Below are positions 1 to 7,926 of a DNA stretch of 64,000 nt, piece after piece. Each line of letters starts with the position of its first letter. The first letter of the stretch is position 1. Where the stretch lies: positions 91,271 to 155,270 of IMG/VR virus record IMGVR_UViG_3300020183_000008. The stretch is one strand, 5' to 3'. The notes beneath the pieces were generated by a model. It saw only the letters and a list, made by a program, of their open reading frames with translations, did no database searches and had not been told where the DNA came from. The position numbers were made by a program, and so were the translations under genes. The stretch is from a virus.

Positions 1-716
1 AAAATACCTGAATCTTCATCGTGCCGAGAAAATGCATAAGCCGTGGGATAAGCCATCGACCCTTGAGCAAACACGGTAGATGAATCAGTCACACCATCAG
101 GGTGCGCTCCGAAATTGACCCCCTGAACTGTGCGAATTCTGTACTGAAGCTGAACACGCGAAGTTGTAGATGTGCCGATAGGAGAAAAATAAATATCATC
201 TTCGAGGGGTGTGATGCCACTCTGTACATTACCATAAGGATAAATTGTGTTCGTGCTAGGTTTACCTTGAGAAACTAAGGGTTCTAACTGCATGTACCAC
301 AATTCGAGAATAACCAAATCTTGCCGAGCACCCGTGCCTGGAGCAGGTGGTAAGGTGATCACTAATTTCGAGGGATCATTGGTATTTGTCCCACCAATCT
401 CAACAAAGTCACCGAGAAGATTGAACCTAAAAGGTTTATCCAAACTATTTTTAACGATGAATGTATTAGGTGTATTTGTAAAGTTCACCCCGTACTGCTC
501 ACCACTTTGGTCATAGCCAACACTAAAAGGATTATTAGCTGGTAGGAACCCTGAAGGGTAAATAGAACTAAATGCATCTCTCGAAAGAGATGATGAGAGG
601 TCCCCGAGGAAATTCAGTTCTGAGTCGAGCGGTGGTTTACTCGGTTTGAATATAACACTCCGATAGCTCGAATCGCCTTTTTCAAGTGTTCTTGTTGTTC
701 CGTTGTAGTTTCTCAT
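1..716 (-). CDS. Tail fibre/appendage protein, partial (C-terminus beyond window)
   Basis: Reading leftward from an ATG at 716, the frame stays open to base 1, so only the N-terminal ~238 residues are present. The start (MRNYNG) and a PPLDSELN motif near residue 29 align with MRN and PPLDSEWN in the next gene upstream (start 4147), so the two are paralogues. The phrase LDSELN also recurs in the virion protein starting at 34027, and this kind of N-terminus is common in phage baseplate-attached fibres. The ATG overlaps the upstream stop as TGATG, indicating translational coupling. The rest of the N-domain is Gly, Thr and Asn rich, as in fibrous virion proteins. The exact role (fibre, baseplate appendage) is inferred. 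Confidence 0.7.
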   Translation of the reverse strand, partial: MRNYNGTTRTLEKGDSSYRSVIFKPSKPPLDSELNFLGDLSSSLSRDAFSSIYPSGFLPANNPFSVGYDQSGEQYGVNFTNTPNTFIVKNSLDKPFRFNLLGDFVEIGGTNTNDPSKLVITLPPAPGTGARQDLVILELWYMQLEPLVSQGKPSTNTIYPYGNVQSGITPLEDDIYFSPIGTSTTSRVQLQYRIRTVQGVNFGAHPDGVTDSSTVFAQGSMAYPTAYAFSRHDEDSGI

Positions 717-3700
717 CAATCAACCTTCGTTCTGACTTTGATAATACGATCAGTTGGATAAAAGAGTTCAGCCGCACCTAAAATTCGGTTCGCTTCATTC
801 TTCTGCCCTGTAGTCGATACAACCACCGCATTGTTGTTAATTATTAGGGAATTAGCTTTACCTTGTTTTAATAAATTAAATTCAGGGGTTGAAACCCACT
901 CTGCGGATGCAGTGGATGTCAGGGTGAATAACAACAATTCGTTTTTGTAAATCCCGCGACCTACTGCGATGCCATAAACTATGTTCATAGTATTTTGACC
1001 TGTGCGGTACATGATCTTCACTTCAGAAGACACAGCAGGTGCGTTTTTCAAAATGATCGTGTTATCCCTACCTCTAATTTCATCAATACTCTCAGGATCT
1101 AATTCTACCCCATCAACAAATACTTTAAGGTCGGGCATGTATATTTCATAGCAATCAGTGATATTTGTTCCTGAAAAAGCTGTTTTCAAATTCAAAAAGC
1201 TATCACTCTGAACAGTATGAACAGTGTACCAAGTCGTTGTCCCGAAAGGTCTGATTTTCATCCCAGGTACAAGAACTCGCGTGAAAAAACTACCGACCCC
1301 ATTCACGGTTCTTTGTCCATTTTGAAAAGTAGCCACTTCATCAGGAATAAAAAGTCTACTTAGACAATAAGTACCGTAAATGTTCAGTATAGGCTCGCGA
1401 GTAGTAAATATCTTATTTGTCCCTGTGGTCTGAACGCTAAGATCCTCTTCGATCAGATCTGAAAATTTTCCACCTTGAATACTTATTTTCGGTGAAATTA
1501 AAGCTAAACCACGTCTTGGATAATTAGGAGATGAAGAACTTGAAATCTTTTTGAAAACAAGACGGTCACCTTCCTCCAAGGGTTTAGTTTCGGGAAAATA
1601 AGAAAACGTGTAGTGAAATTTATTGGTAGCACCTTTGTTTTCGACAGCGAAAGATGACACGTTTCTACTTGTGAATTCATAATCGTAGTCGGTGGAATTG
1701 ATTGGAAGGCGTATTGTTTTTCCAACCTCGTGGTCGTTTCGAACAACACCCCCTGTGCCATTCGATGTTACGATCACATCATTTGATAAATACACCAAGT
1801 CAGCTTCCAACTCTTCATCATCAGATAAGGTATTCGAAAGACCTTGGTAAGGAATTGATGAATAAAGAATTGAGTAAAGGTCTGTGCCTAAAGGAGCGTA
1901 ACTGCCTAGAACAGGAATTCGAACGGTCTTTCCTGCGGGAGGGGCAGTTAGAAAACTAACCGTTAAACTTATTGTATTTAAACCTGTGATAGTATCGATT
2001 TCTAACCAGGCACCATCTGTAGTCAAAGAATCAGAAATGAAACAACCATACTTATAGGTGTTTGGTGTATCCTGATAACCAGCCAAGGCGTATACATACT
2101 CCATCCTGTTACCAGTCGAGGTCGCTTGCCTGATTGTGTAGTTTTTTTGATCAGCTACGGTGGTGATAGTCAAATAAGTCGTTCGGACAAAGTTTACCAA
2201 ACCTCTATTTGGTGTGATGACCTCACAGCCCGTACCACCTAGCAACAGAGTAATTTTTATTACATCCGTGCTCGCCGGAAAGTAGGATGCGAAATTCACC
2301 TCGTAACTACCATCTGATTTTCTGGTTATTTTTGCATTTTGACCGAAGCCGAGAGGCAAATCAGCAGCGGTGTCAGCCTTCTGTACTCGCATGACAGTCA
2401 ACACAGCCATGTTATCGATGGTAGCAGGGACGGTCACTTTTGAAGTCCCGTTACCTACAGTATGCCAAACCCGTTCTACCAAACCACCTTTAATATCTTC
2501 TCTTGCTGTAGTCGGATTGATGAAATTAGAGGCAGGTCGAATGAAAGCACTGTCCAAGTATCCGTTAATGGTTCTTGTTACAGCGAGATTTCTGATTTTT
2601 TGATCCCGAGACCATAAGACTTCTTTTGAGGTCAAATCATCACGAACAGAATAAAAATCCGTAGGTAAATAGGATAGACCAGAACCCGCAGGTAACACTA
2701 AATCATACTCAACAAGAAGGGGTTTGCCTAGAATATCGTTGTTGTTAAGTGGTTTAAACGTAACTTTATTTTTCTTTAGCCTATCCCCAAGATTAACCCA
2801 ACCAGAAATGCCCACCGATGTGTCAGCCGATATTTCCGAACCCGTCGTAGCGTTGGTTACTTTAGGAATCTTCTTTAACCCGATGAAGGGGTTGTAATCT
2901 TGGTAGTCATCTGAGTCAGCACTCGTATAAAAAACAGGAGGTTCAATCTCTAACCTACCGTTCACTAAACTACCCGCTGTAATGTACTGAACTACACGCT
3001 CAGTCATTTCGTTATCAGTGAAGGATCTACGAATTCCATTTGGTTTTCGTAGCATATTGTCCGCAATACCTGATCTTTCAGTTGTGGAAATACCATCGAC
3101 CTGAAGATTTTTTGCGGAAAATAATTCAGATGTGCCACCAAGAGAAAGACGATTAGGTAACCCATCCAAGATATCTCTTAGAGATTTGTCAGCGAGTGAG
3201 GGGTAATTTATATTGAAGTCGACCACATGACGAAGGTCCTCAATTTCATGGTCTGCGATTTCATCTACGAAAAGACCATCAGGACGATCGCTTACAAGGT
3301 CTTCAATTTTTTTATTTCCACCGTTCAAATTTGTTGAACTGTACGCTAAACGATTTCTACGGTGAATCGCACAAACAGGTAATGCATAGACATACCCATC
3401 AACGGTACCTAATGCACTCGTATCTGTATTTGTGCCACCTCCAGCAATAAAATGACCTTGAGGTGTTTTAACAAAATTTTTACCGATGATAGGACTTGTT
3501 TTTGCTCCTTGCGCAAAAACAGCGGGATGGTCTACACCTTCTCGAAATGATAGAAAATCCACACCTTCGACTACACGGTAACGATACTTGATTTGAGTAC
3601 GTTTCGTCGTTTCGCGACCGATGTTAGAATCAACTAAATCATTTGCGATCGGAGTACCTGCGTACTGCGAGTTTCCATATTTTGGAATGTAGGAATCACT

Positions 3701-4147
3701 TGAAATAACCTCTTCCCACACCTCAAGGAAAACCAAATCTTCTCGACTGCCGATGGATGGACCATCACCGATGATGAAGAAACTTGAGTTCTCATCACCA
3801 TTGCCCAACATCTGCCAAACATTCTGCGTCGCATTAGCTTGGAACTGATTAGTTCCCCCGCCAACGTGAAACACATGCCCGTTTATCAACACAGTAGGGT
3901 TAGGAATGGAAATCGTATGTTTCCACACATTCGTTCCACTCGAAGGACGACCTGTAATTGGACCTTTGATAACGAAACCACTCGTCGTTATCGCGGATAC
4001 CAAGTTTCGGAGATTTTCCACACCGATCGCCTGAACAAGGTTCCACTCACTGTCGAGAGGAGGACGAAGAGGTTGAAAAACGACTCCTGTAAAGGATCTG
4101 TCTTCCGCTGGAAGCACTCTACTGGTTTTGTTTCCTAAATTCCTCAA
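716..4147 (-). CDS. Large tail fibre/appendage structural protein
   Basis: This 1143-residue protein starts at TTG 4147, preceded by a good ribosome-binding site (AGGGAGAAAGAG). The start is supported by the aligned MRN start of its downstream paralogue. The N-terminus carries the PPLDSEWN motif, followed by beta-rich, Gly/Thr/Asn-rich sequence without enzymatic motifs. Residues ~130-200 match the paralogue in pattern (EDLVFLEVWEE versus QDLVILELWYM). No signal peptide or membrane segment is visible. It is probably a long virion appendage such as a tail fibre or baseplate spoke. Its stop overlaps the start of the next gene (TGATG), so the pair is one leftward operon. Confidence 0.7.
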   Translation of the reverse strand: MRNLGNKTSRVLPAEDRSFTGVVFQPLRPPLDSEWNLVQAIGVENLRNLVSAITTSGFVIKGPITGRPSSGTNVWKHTISIPNPTVLINGHVFHVGGGTNQFQANATQNVWQMLGNGDENSSFFIIGDGPSIGSREDLVFLEVWEEVISSDSYIPKYGNSQYAGTPIANDLVDSNIGRETTKRTQIKYRYRVVEGVDFLSFREGVDHPAVFAQGAKTSPIIGKNFVKTPQGHFIAGGGTNTDTSALGTVDGYVYALPVCAIHRRNRLAYSSTNLNGGNKKIEDLVSDRPDGLFVDEIADHEIEDLRHVVDFNINYPSLADKSLRDILDGLPNRLSLGGTSELFSAKNLQVDGISTTERSGIADNMLRKPNGIRRSFTDNEMTERVVQYITAGSLVNGRLEIEPPVFYTSADSDDYQDYNPFIGLKKIPKVTNATTGSEISADTSVGISGWVNLGDRLKKNKVTFKPLNNNDILGKPLLVEYDLVLPAGSGLSYLPTDFYSVRDDLTSKEVLWSRDQKIRNLAVTRTINGYLDSAFIRPASNFINPTTAREDIKGGLVERVWHTVGNGTSKVTVPATIDNMAVLTVMRVQKADTAADLPLGFGQNAKITRKSDGSYEVNFASYFPASTDVIKITLLLGGTGCEVITPNRGLVNFVRTTYLTITTVADQKNYTIRQATSTGNRMEYVYALAGYQDTPNTYKYGCFISDSLTTDGAWLEIDTITGLNTISLTVSFLTAPPAGKTVRIPVLGSYAPLGTDLYSILYSSIPYQGLSNTLSDDEELEADLVYLSNDVIVTSNGTGGVVRNDHEVGKTIRLPINSTDYDYEFTSRNVSSFAVENKGATNKFHYTFSYFPETKPLEEGDRLVFKKISSSSSPNYPRRGLALISPKISIQGGKFSDLIEEDLSVQTTGTNKIFTTREPILNIYGTYCLSRLFIPDEVATFQNGQRTVNGVGSFFTRVLVPGMKIRPFGTTTWYTVHTVQSDSFLNLKTAFSGTNITDCYEIYMPDLKVFVDGVELDPESIDEIRGRDNTIILKNAPAVSSEVKIMYRTGQNTMNIVYGIAVGRGIYKNELLLFTLTSTASAEWVSTPEFNLLKQGKANSLIINNNAVVVSTTGQKNEANRILGAAELFYPTDRIIKVRTKVD

Positions 4148-4247
4148 ACTCTTTCTCCCTTTACACTCTTACGCGATGCAATTATCAAAACTTTACGAGT
4201 TCAGGATTTCTGATCAACTAAGCATAGTTCTTAGAATTATTGCTTAA

Positions 4248-4526
4248 TTAGCAGAACACAGCTCCCGAATACCTTCCGTTCGATATATAAAGCGTAACTC
4301 CATAAAGGGTGAAATCCATTTTTTGCACACACTCAGGGCAAAGAAAAGCATCGAAATGCTCGAAGTCCCCAACGATGCCTTCACCGATAGGATCTCCATC
4401 TTTATAGACGTTCCCAACAACACCTAACCCCAAAGTATGTACTTCCACATCACCTTGGTAGGAGCATCTTGAGCACGACCATCCCTTACACACAAATACA
4501 CTTGTTTTTATCTTCGGAAGTTCCAT
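4248..4526 (-). CDS. Small zinc-binding protein (two CxxC pairs)
   Basis: The 92-residue product has CSRC near residue 18 and CPEC near residue 64, a spacing typical of a small zinc ribbon. The middle is hydrophobic and glycine-rich, and the protein ends in Cys. There is no recognisable enzymatic motif. It is the most upstream gene of the leftward group and is followed by ~100 bp before the TTG start at 4147. It could be a structural zinc protein or a small regulator; the sequence does not decide. Confidence 0.55.
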   Translation of the reverse strand: MELPKIKTSVFVCKGWSCSRCSYQGDVEVHTLGLGVVGNVYKDGDPIGEGIVGDFEHFDAFLCPECVQKMDFTLYGVTLYISNGRYSGAVFC

Positions 4527-4690
4527 CCTAAGATGATAGCAAATTTAATACAAACACAATTCTCATTTCAAAAACATCCACAAAGATGTCTGAAATAAAT
4601 TTATGCTCATAAGAAACTACTCACTCTGGTCGCTCATATCAGAGAATTTCGACTCACCTCGTATCCCTTTTGGAGCTTGGCATCGAGTCT

Positions 4691-4743
4691 ACAGTTAAGA
4701 GGGTTTTCTAGCTTCAGGAGCTCAAGCATCCTGTCCTAACTGT
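4691..4743. other. Nested inverted repeat, potential structured RNA or terminator
   Basis: ACAGTTA (4691-4697) pairs with TAACTGT (4737-4743), enclosing a second stem CAGGA (4715-4719) with TCCTG (4729-4733). A T-rich tract follows on the plus strand. No plus-strand gene lies upstream in the window, so a terminator role is uncertain; it may be the 5' part of a structured transcript. Other short perfect inverted repeats occur just downstream, for example GGGTCG/CGACCC at 4956-4968. Confidence 0.4.
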
Positions 4744-4750
4744 TTGTTTT

Positions 4751-4807
4751 TACTGTTTCTTATAGATGTTTTTCTTCTTTTCCTATTTCAGTTTTTTGTC
4801 TTTGTTT
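4751..4807 (+). repeat. Direct repeat DR94, copy 1 (partial)
   Basis: These 57 bases match the first part of the repeats at 5732 and 5906 with two substitutions. The match breaks inside what is a perfect hairpin in the other copies, where this copy runs into a T tract. With copy 2 it brackets the hairpin-array segment 4808-5731. Confidence 0.85.
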
Positions 4808-5172
4808 TTTTTCGAACTTTCGGGGCTTCACTTTTCATCGTGTCCGTCCAACCACGAGGCTTTCACCTCGATTCTCCGAGCATCTCGACGAGCTTTCATT
4901 TCTAAAAGCGGGGCGAGTGTCTTCTCTGGTCCATCCGTTTCACAGGTAACTTCTTGGGTCGTCGACCCTTGTCGCTACGAGCTACCCACCGCAGACACCC
5001 AACTTAAACTATCGTTCGGTGACGCTACAGGAGATGATGTTATCGGCTGTGCCCTGACCTAGTTCAGATGATGCTGTAAAGATTGCACAGGGATGAAATA
5101 GTTCACCCCTTCGAACCAACAGCCTATGCTCCCACAAGACTGACCTACATGAAGACCATTACTTCAGAAAGT

Positions 5173-5524
5173 GATGGTAGTGAACATCACCCATTTCCAT
5201 AAACCTTTTGCCCTTAACTTCTCAGGTAAACAGTAGCGGAATTCAATCCATTCCCATAAACCTAGATACGCTTCTATGAAGACCATCAATCAAGAAGGTA
5301 ACAGTAGCGGAATTCAACCCATTCCCATAAACCTTTCCCACCAACTTCTCCAAGATAAACAGTAGCGGAATTCAATCCATTCCCATAAACCCTAGATACG
5401 CTCCTACGAAGACCATTAAAGACAAGAAGGTAACAGTAGCGGAATTCAATCCATTCCCATGAACCTTTGACTTAACTTCTCTGAAGGATTGCAGTAGCGG
5501 AATTCAATCCATTCCCACAAACCT
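5173..5524 (+). repeat. Array of ~35-bp hairpin repeats in a ~132-bp composite period
   Basis: Five good copies of a ~35-bp core begin at 5229, 5300, 5358, 5432 and 5491; a diverged sixth copy lies at 5173-5206. Each good core contains GGAAT, a 7-nt loop and ATTCC, a potential hairpin. In three cores the flanks AGGT or AAGGT and ACCT or ACCTT can form an outer stem. Two kinds of spacer alternate: one contains AGATACGCT plus GAAGACCAT, the other AACTTCTC. The start spacings are therefore 71, 58, 74 and 59, giving a composite unit of ~130 bp. The diverged copy keeps a stem with a different sequence (GTGATG/CATCAC). Spacers recur rather than being unique, so this is not a CRISPR array. Confidence 0.85.
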
Positions 5525-5648
5525 TAGATACGCTTCTGCAAGTGTTACTTGCTTACAGAATGAACTCTGTCTTTCGGTAAACTAACTATCAAGAATAGAT
5601 ACCTGTTCACACATTGTTCATCTGAACGATTACATAATAGACAGACAA

Positions 5649-5658
5649 TTTCGGCGGA
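5649..5658 (+). promoter_or_regulatory. TTCGGCGGAA-type dispersed motif (intergenic copy)
   Basis: TTTCGGCGGA lies in the divergent gene-free region just after the hairpin array. It matches 9 of 10 bases of the motif found repeatedly across the window (see findings). Function unknown. Confidence 0.4.
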
Positions 5659-5731
5659 GTCAATAACTCATCTAAGATTTTCAAAATAAATATACTTGAC
5701 TACTTTTGATGCATTTAATCGAGGGCAGTCT

Positions 5732-5825
5732 TACTGTTTCTTATAGATGTTTTTCTTCTCTTCCTATTACAGTTTTTTGTCTTTGTTTCAAAGAAACAAA
5801 GTAAGAGGGTAAGATCTATATCTAT
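5732..5825 (+). repeat. Direct repeat DR94, copy 2
   Basis: These 94 bases are identical, as read, to 5906-5999. The unit contains a perfect 9-bp inverted repeat, CTTTGTTTC/GAAACAAAG with a 3-nt loop (5781-5801), preceded by a T6 tract and followed by a purine-rich GTAAGAGGGTAAG segment. Only the first 57 bases are shared with copy 1 at 4751. Confidence 0.9.
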
Positions 5826-5905
5826 TTATATTTATATTTATAATGATCTAAAATATAGCATTTTATGTTTGATTACTTTTATAGCACTATGACATGATAG
5901 ATACC

Positions 5906-5999
5906 TACTGTTTCTTATAGATGTTTTTCTTCTCTTCCTATTACAGTTTTTTGTCTTTGTTTCAAAGAAACAAAGTAAGAGGGTAAGATCTATATCTAT
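5906..5999 (+). repeat. Direct repeat DR94, copy 3
   Basis: Identical to copy 2 over 94 bases; its 9-bp inverted repeat is at 5955-5975. Copies 2 and 3 are 174 bp apart and separated by an AT-rich stretch. The perfect identity implies recent duplication or gene conversion, or selection on the whole unit. Confidence 0.9.
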
Positions 6000-6044
6000 A
6001 AATATTGAGTAAAGGATAGTTCATAGGAGAAGAGAAGAGGATAG

Positions 6045-6092
6045 GGATACCTCATAGGATACCTCATAGGATACCTCATAGGATACCTCATA
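6045..6092 (+). repeat. Four tandem copies of a 12-bp unit (GGATACCTCATA)
   Basis: Four exact 12-bp units run head to tail. Related half-units flank them: TTCATAGG with AGAAGAGAAGAG before, and AGAAGAGAAGAG with CTCATAGG after, so the whole block is roughly symmetrical. It ends ~70 bp upstream of the first rightward gene. Iteron-like spacing (about one helical turn) suits binding of a protein, either an initiator or a repressor. Confidence 0.85.
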
Positions 6093-6161
6093 GAAGAGAA
6101 GAGTAGCTCATAGGGTGAGATAAATCGTTCATCCTTTTCAACCTACGGATGGGGGTGAAAG

Positions 6162-6704
6162 GTGAGTGCTTTAAAGGCAGAACTCAAAAGAGTTGTGAAA
6201 TTCGCTGAAAGCCTAGGACTCAAGGTGCATTTCATAGATGCGTATAAGCGCGATTACCACGGTTGTTATATGCACCCTGAGAAATTCGAACCTGGCATAA
6301 TCGAAGTTTGTAAAACCAGAAGAACCACCATCACTTTTCAAATCATCACCTTGCTTCATGAGATAGGTCACCATCTTGACTTCATCGAATCAGGGAAGAT
6401 GCCAGATTCCTATAATCTCATCGATTCCGATGACTGTCCCGATTGGGCTAGGAAATCAATCTTTAAAGCGGAAAGGCGTGCCTGTAAGCACGCTGAAAAG
6501 CTGTACTGGACTTTGAGACTCCGAGTTCCTTTTTGGAAGGTCAAAATGGAATTGTCTTTGGATATTTTCCTGTACCGCATGTTCAAAAATACAGGGGACT
6601 ATCCAACCACGAAACAGTATGAAAGTTTTCGGCGGAATTGGAAAAAGAGGTTTAAGGAAAGATATTCAAAAGATACACCCCCAAGGAGTAAACTGATTGA
6701 TTGA
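6162..6704 (+). CDS. Putative zinc metallopeptidase (HEIGH motif)
   Basis: The 180-residue protein starts at GTG 6162 after a G-rich ribosome-binding region. LLHEIGHHLD near residue 64 is a classic HExxH zinc site, and a downstream acidic ligand is plausible in KAERRACKHAE near residue 103. Size and motif recall ImmA/IrrE-type or similar small phage metallopeptidases, but no fused HTH is present. The C-terminus is basic. As the first gene of the rightward block it may act early, for example by cleaving a host regulator, but that is inference. It contains a copy of the TTCGGCGGAA motif (6626-6637). Confidence 0.6.
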   Translation: MSALKAELKRVVKFAESLGLKVHFIDAYKRDYHGCYMHPEKFEPGIIEVCKTRRTTITFQIITLLHEIGHHLDFIESGKMPDSYNLIDSDDCPDWARKSIFKAERRACKHAEKLYWTLRLRVPFWKVKMELSLDIFLYRMFKNTGDYPTTKQYESFRRNWKKRFKERYSKDTPPRSKLID

Positions 6705-6748
6705 CTTTCCGCCGATTTGACCTTAGCCTTTTTAAAAGAGGTACAATC

Positions 6749-7288
6749 ATGTCAAAGCGTGTGAGTAAGAGCAGTCTAAAAACTGTTTCTAAAAATTCTG
6801 TAAAAAAACCATCTCAAGCAAAACCATCCGTGAAGGGTTCATCTGCACATCTCAGCAGCCCTAAAAAGGTATCAAACAAGCCCAAGGGTGAGGTTAAAAA
6901 AACTTCGAAGGTGGTTTCCCCTGTCACAGACAAACAGGGGTATGTGCCAAAAGTAAAAGAATTAAAAAGTGAATTGAAACAACATCTGCTTAACGAAAAG
7001 GCTGATATTGAAAAAAGAATCTCCGCGATTCAATTCAGACCCTCTGAATCAACGGGTGATTTCGGGGATATTAGTTCAGCCCTCTCGGATGAGGGTCTTC
7101 TTTTGATCGAACGTGACCGGTTGATCGATCAGCTTGAAAAGGTTAAACAGGTTTTAAACAGACTAACGACAAACAAGTATTTTGCGAACTGCGATGATTG
7201 CGGGGAAGAGATCGAGTATAAACGTCTTATCTTCATCCCGACAGCTCGTCGTTGCGTTCATTGTCAACAAAACGCAGAGAGAAAATGA
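6749..7288 (+). CDS. DksA/TraR-like zinc-finger protein with long basic N-terminal tail
   Basis: I choose ATG 6749 because AAAGAGGT precedes it; an upstream in-frame ATG at 6701 has no such site. The product is ~179 residues. About 70 N-terminal residues are Lys/Ser rich and look disordered. A helical hairpin follows (two Glu/Lys-rich helices around residues 70-145). The C-terminus has CDDCGEEI and RRCVHCQ, a four-Cys finger as in DksA/TraR. That family binds the secondary channel of RNA polymerase, so a role in redirecting host transcription is likely. Whether the acidic tip of DksA is conserved was not established. Confidence 0.65.
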   Translation: MSKRVSKSSLKTVSKNSVKKPSQAKPSVKGSSAHLSSPKKVSNKPKGEVKKTSKVVSPVTDKQGYVPKVKELKSELKQHLLNEKADIEKRISAIQFRPSESTGDFGDISSALSDEGLLLIERDRLIDQLEKVKQVLNRLTTNKYFANCDDCGEEIEYKRLIFIPTARRCVHCQQNAERK

Positions 7289-7926
7289 CGCCGATTCAAG
7301 CGATTTATGCAAGAATGCCTGTCAAACCCAAAAGTACATTACTTGTGGGTAATCGAAGCGCAGATGATTTCACAAAAACTTATTTTTCCGATGCAGATTC
7401 ACTTTACATCGATCACTTGACTAGCGAGAAAGCTGAAGAAATGATCTACTTCTCATCTTTAGCCCCTCGGGGAGATCGAAGAGTTGTGGTAGTCAATAAT
7501 CTTTGCCACTCCAGAAAAGACATTCAAGCGACTTTGCTCAAAGCGATCGAAGATTCCCCTGAACGTAGTTTTTGGGTTTTATCCGTAAAAAACCGTAACC
7601 GCATCTTGGAGCCTATCATCTCTCGATCATTTATCATGGATTGGGTTCAGTCATCCGCTGAAAACGCTCTTTTTACATCAGAACTCAAGCAACTAATTTC
7701 AAGTAAAAATTATCTTGACCTATTTAAACTTCATTTCAAAATATCTGAAATGGCTGGCAAAGATTTGGAACAAATTAAAAATTTACATCTATCTTGTTTA
7801 GCGGAATTGATGTTTTTAGTTCCCACTGAAACAGCTAAAAAAATTCAGCATTTAAGGCAAGAAATTATAGCTCAAAATAGGACTGAAGTGAGTTTCAAAT
7901 CAGCTTTGCTTGAGGTCTTGTCATGA
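7285..7926 (+). CDS. DNA polymerase III delta'-like clamp-loader subunit
   Basis: Start ATG 7285 overlaps the previous stop (ATGA). The 213-residue protein has an AAA+-like stretch, LLVGNR near residue 16, then LLKAIEDSPERSFWVLSV and NRILEPIISRSF near residues 85-120. This is the delta' pattern in which a lysine-rich helix, EDSPE and the IISR sequence mirror LLKTLEEPP and IxSRC. A canonical GxxxxGKT P-loop is missing, so it is probably ATPase-inactive like delta'. It overlaps the delta-like gene by 4 bp, so the two likely form a partial clamp loader. No clamp or tau/gamma homologue is in the window. Confidence 0.6.
   Translation: MTPIQAIYARMPVKPKSTLLVGNRSADDFTKTYFSDADSLYIDHLTSEKAEEMIYFSSLAPRGDRRVVVVNNLCHSRKDIQATLLKAIEDSPERSFWVLSVKNRNRILEPIISRSFIMDWVQSSAENALFTSELKQLISSKNYLDLFKLHFKISEMAGKDLEQIKNLHLSCLAELMFLVPTETAKKIQHLRQEIIAQNRTEVSFKSALLEVLS

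Larger units (their letters stand above)
4527..6161. other. 1.6 kb gene-free divergent region with repeats
   Basis: This stretch separates leftward virion genes from the rightward replication block. I see no convincing gene: the only sizeable open frame (4766-5062, plus) begins in a T-rich tract that is a repeat and ends in low-complexity composition. The region holds a nested inverted repeat (4691-4743), three copies of a ~94-bp repeat, a hairpin array (5173-5524), AT-rich sequence around 5820-5880 and a 12-bp tandem repeat (6045-6092). One TTCGGCGG-type motif lies at 5649. Promoters for both directions should lie here, but no clear -35/-10 pair stands out. Candidate roles are replication origin, regulatory hub or a structured non-coding RNA locus. 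Confidence 0.6.

Noticed and set aside
4766-5062. Plus-strand 98-codon open frame
   Set aside because: It begins in a repeated T-rich tract, has no ribosome-binding site and overlaps inverted repeats; composition is not protein-like at the start.
5173-5524. CRISPR array
   Set aside because: Repeats are regular in length, but the spacers recur in two alternating types, contain conserved sequence themselves, and no cas gene is present (the Cas4-like nuclease at 24554 belongs to a recombination operon).
5781-5801. Rho-independent terminator in the 94-bp repeats
   Set aside because: The perfect stem is A/T-rich and no T run follows on either strand at the right place; the T6 tract lies before it on the plus strand.
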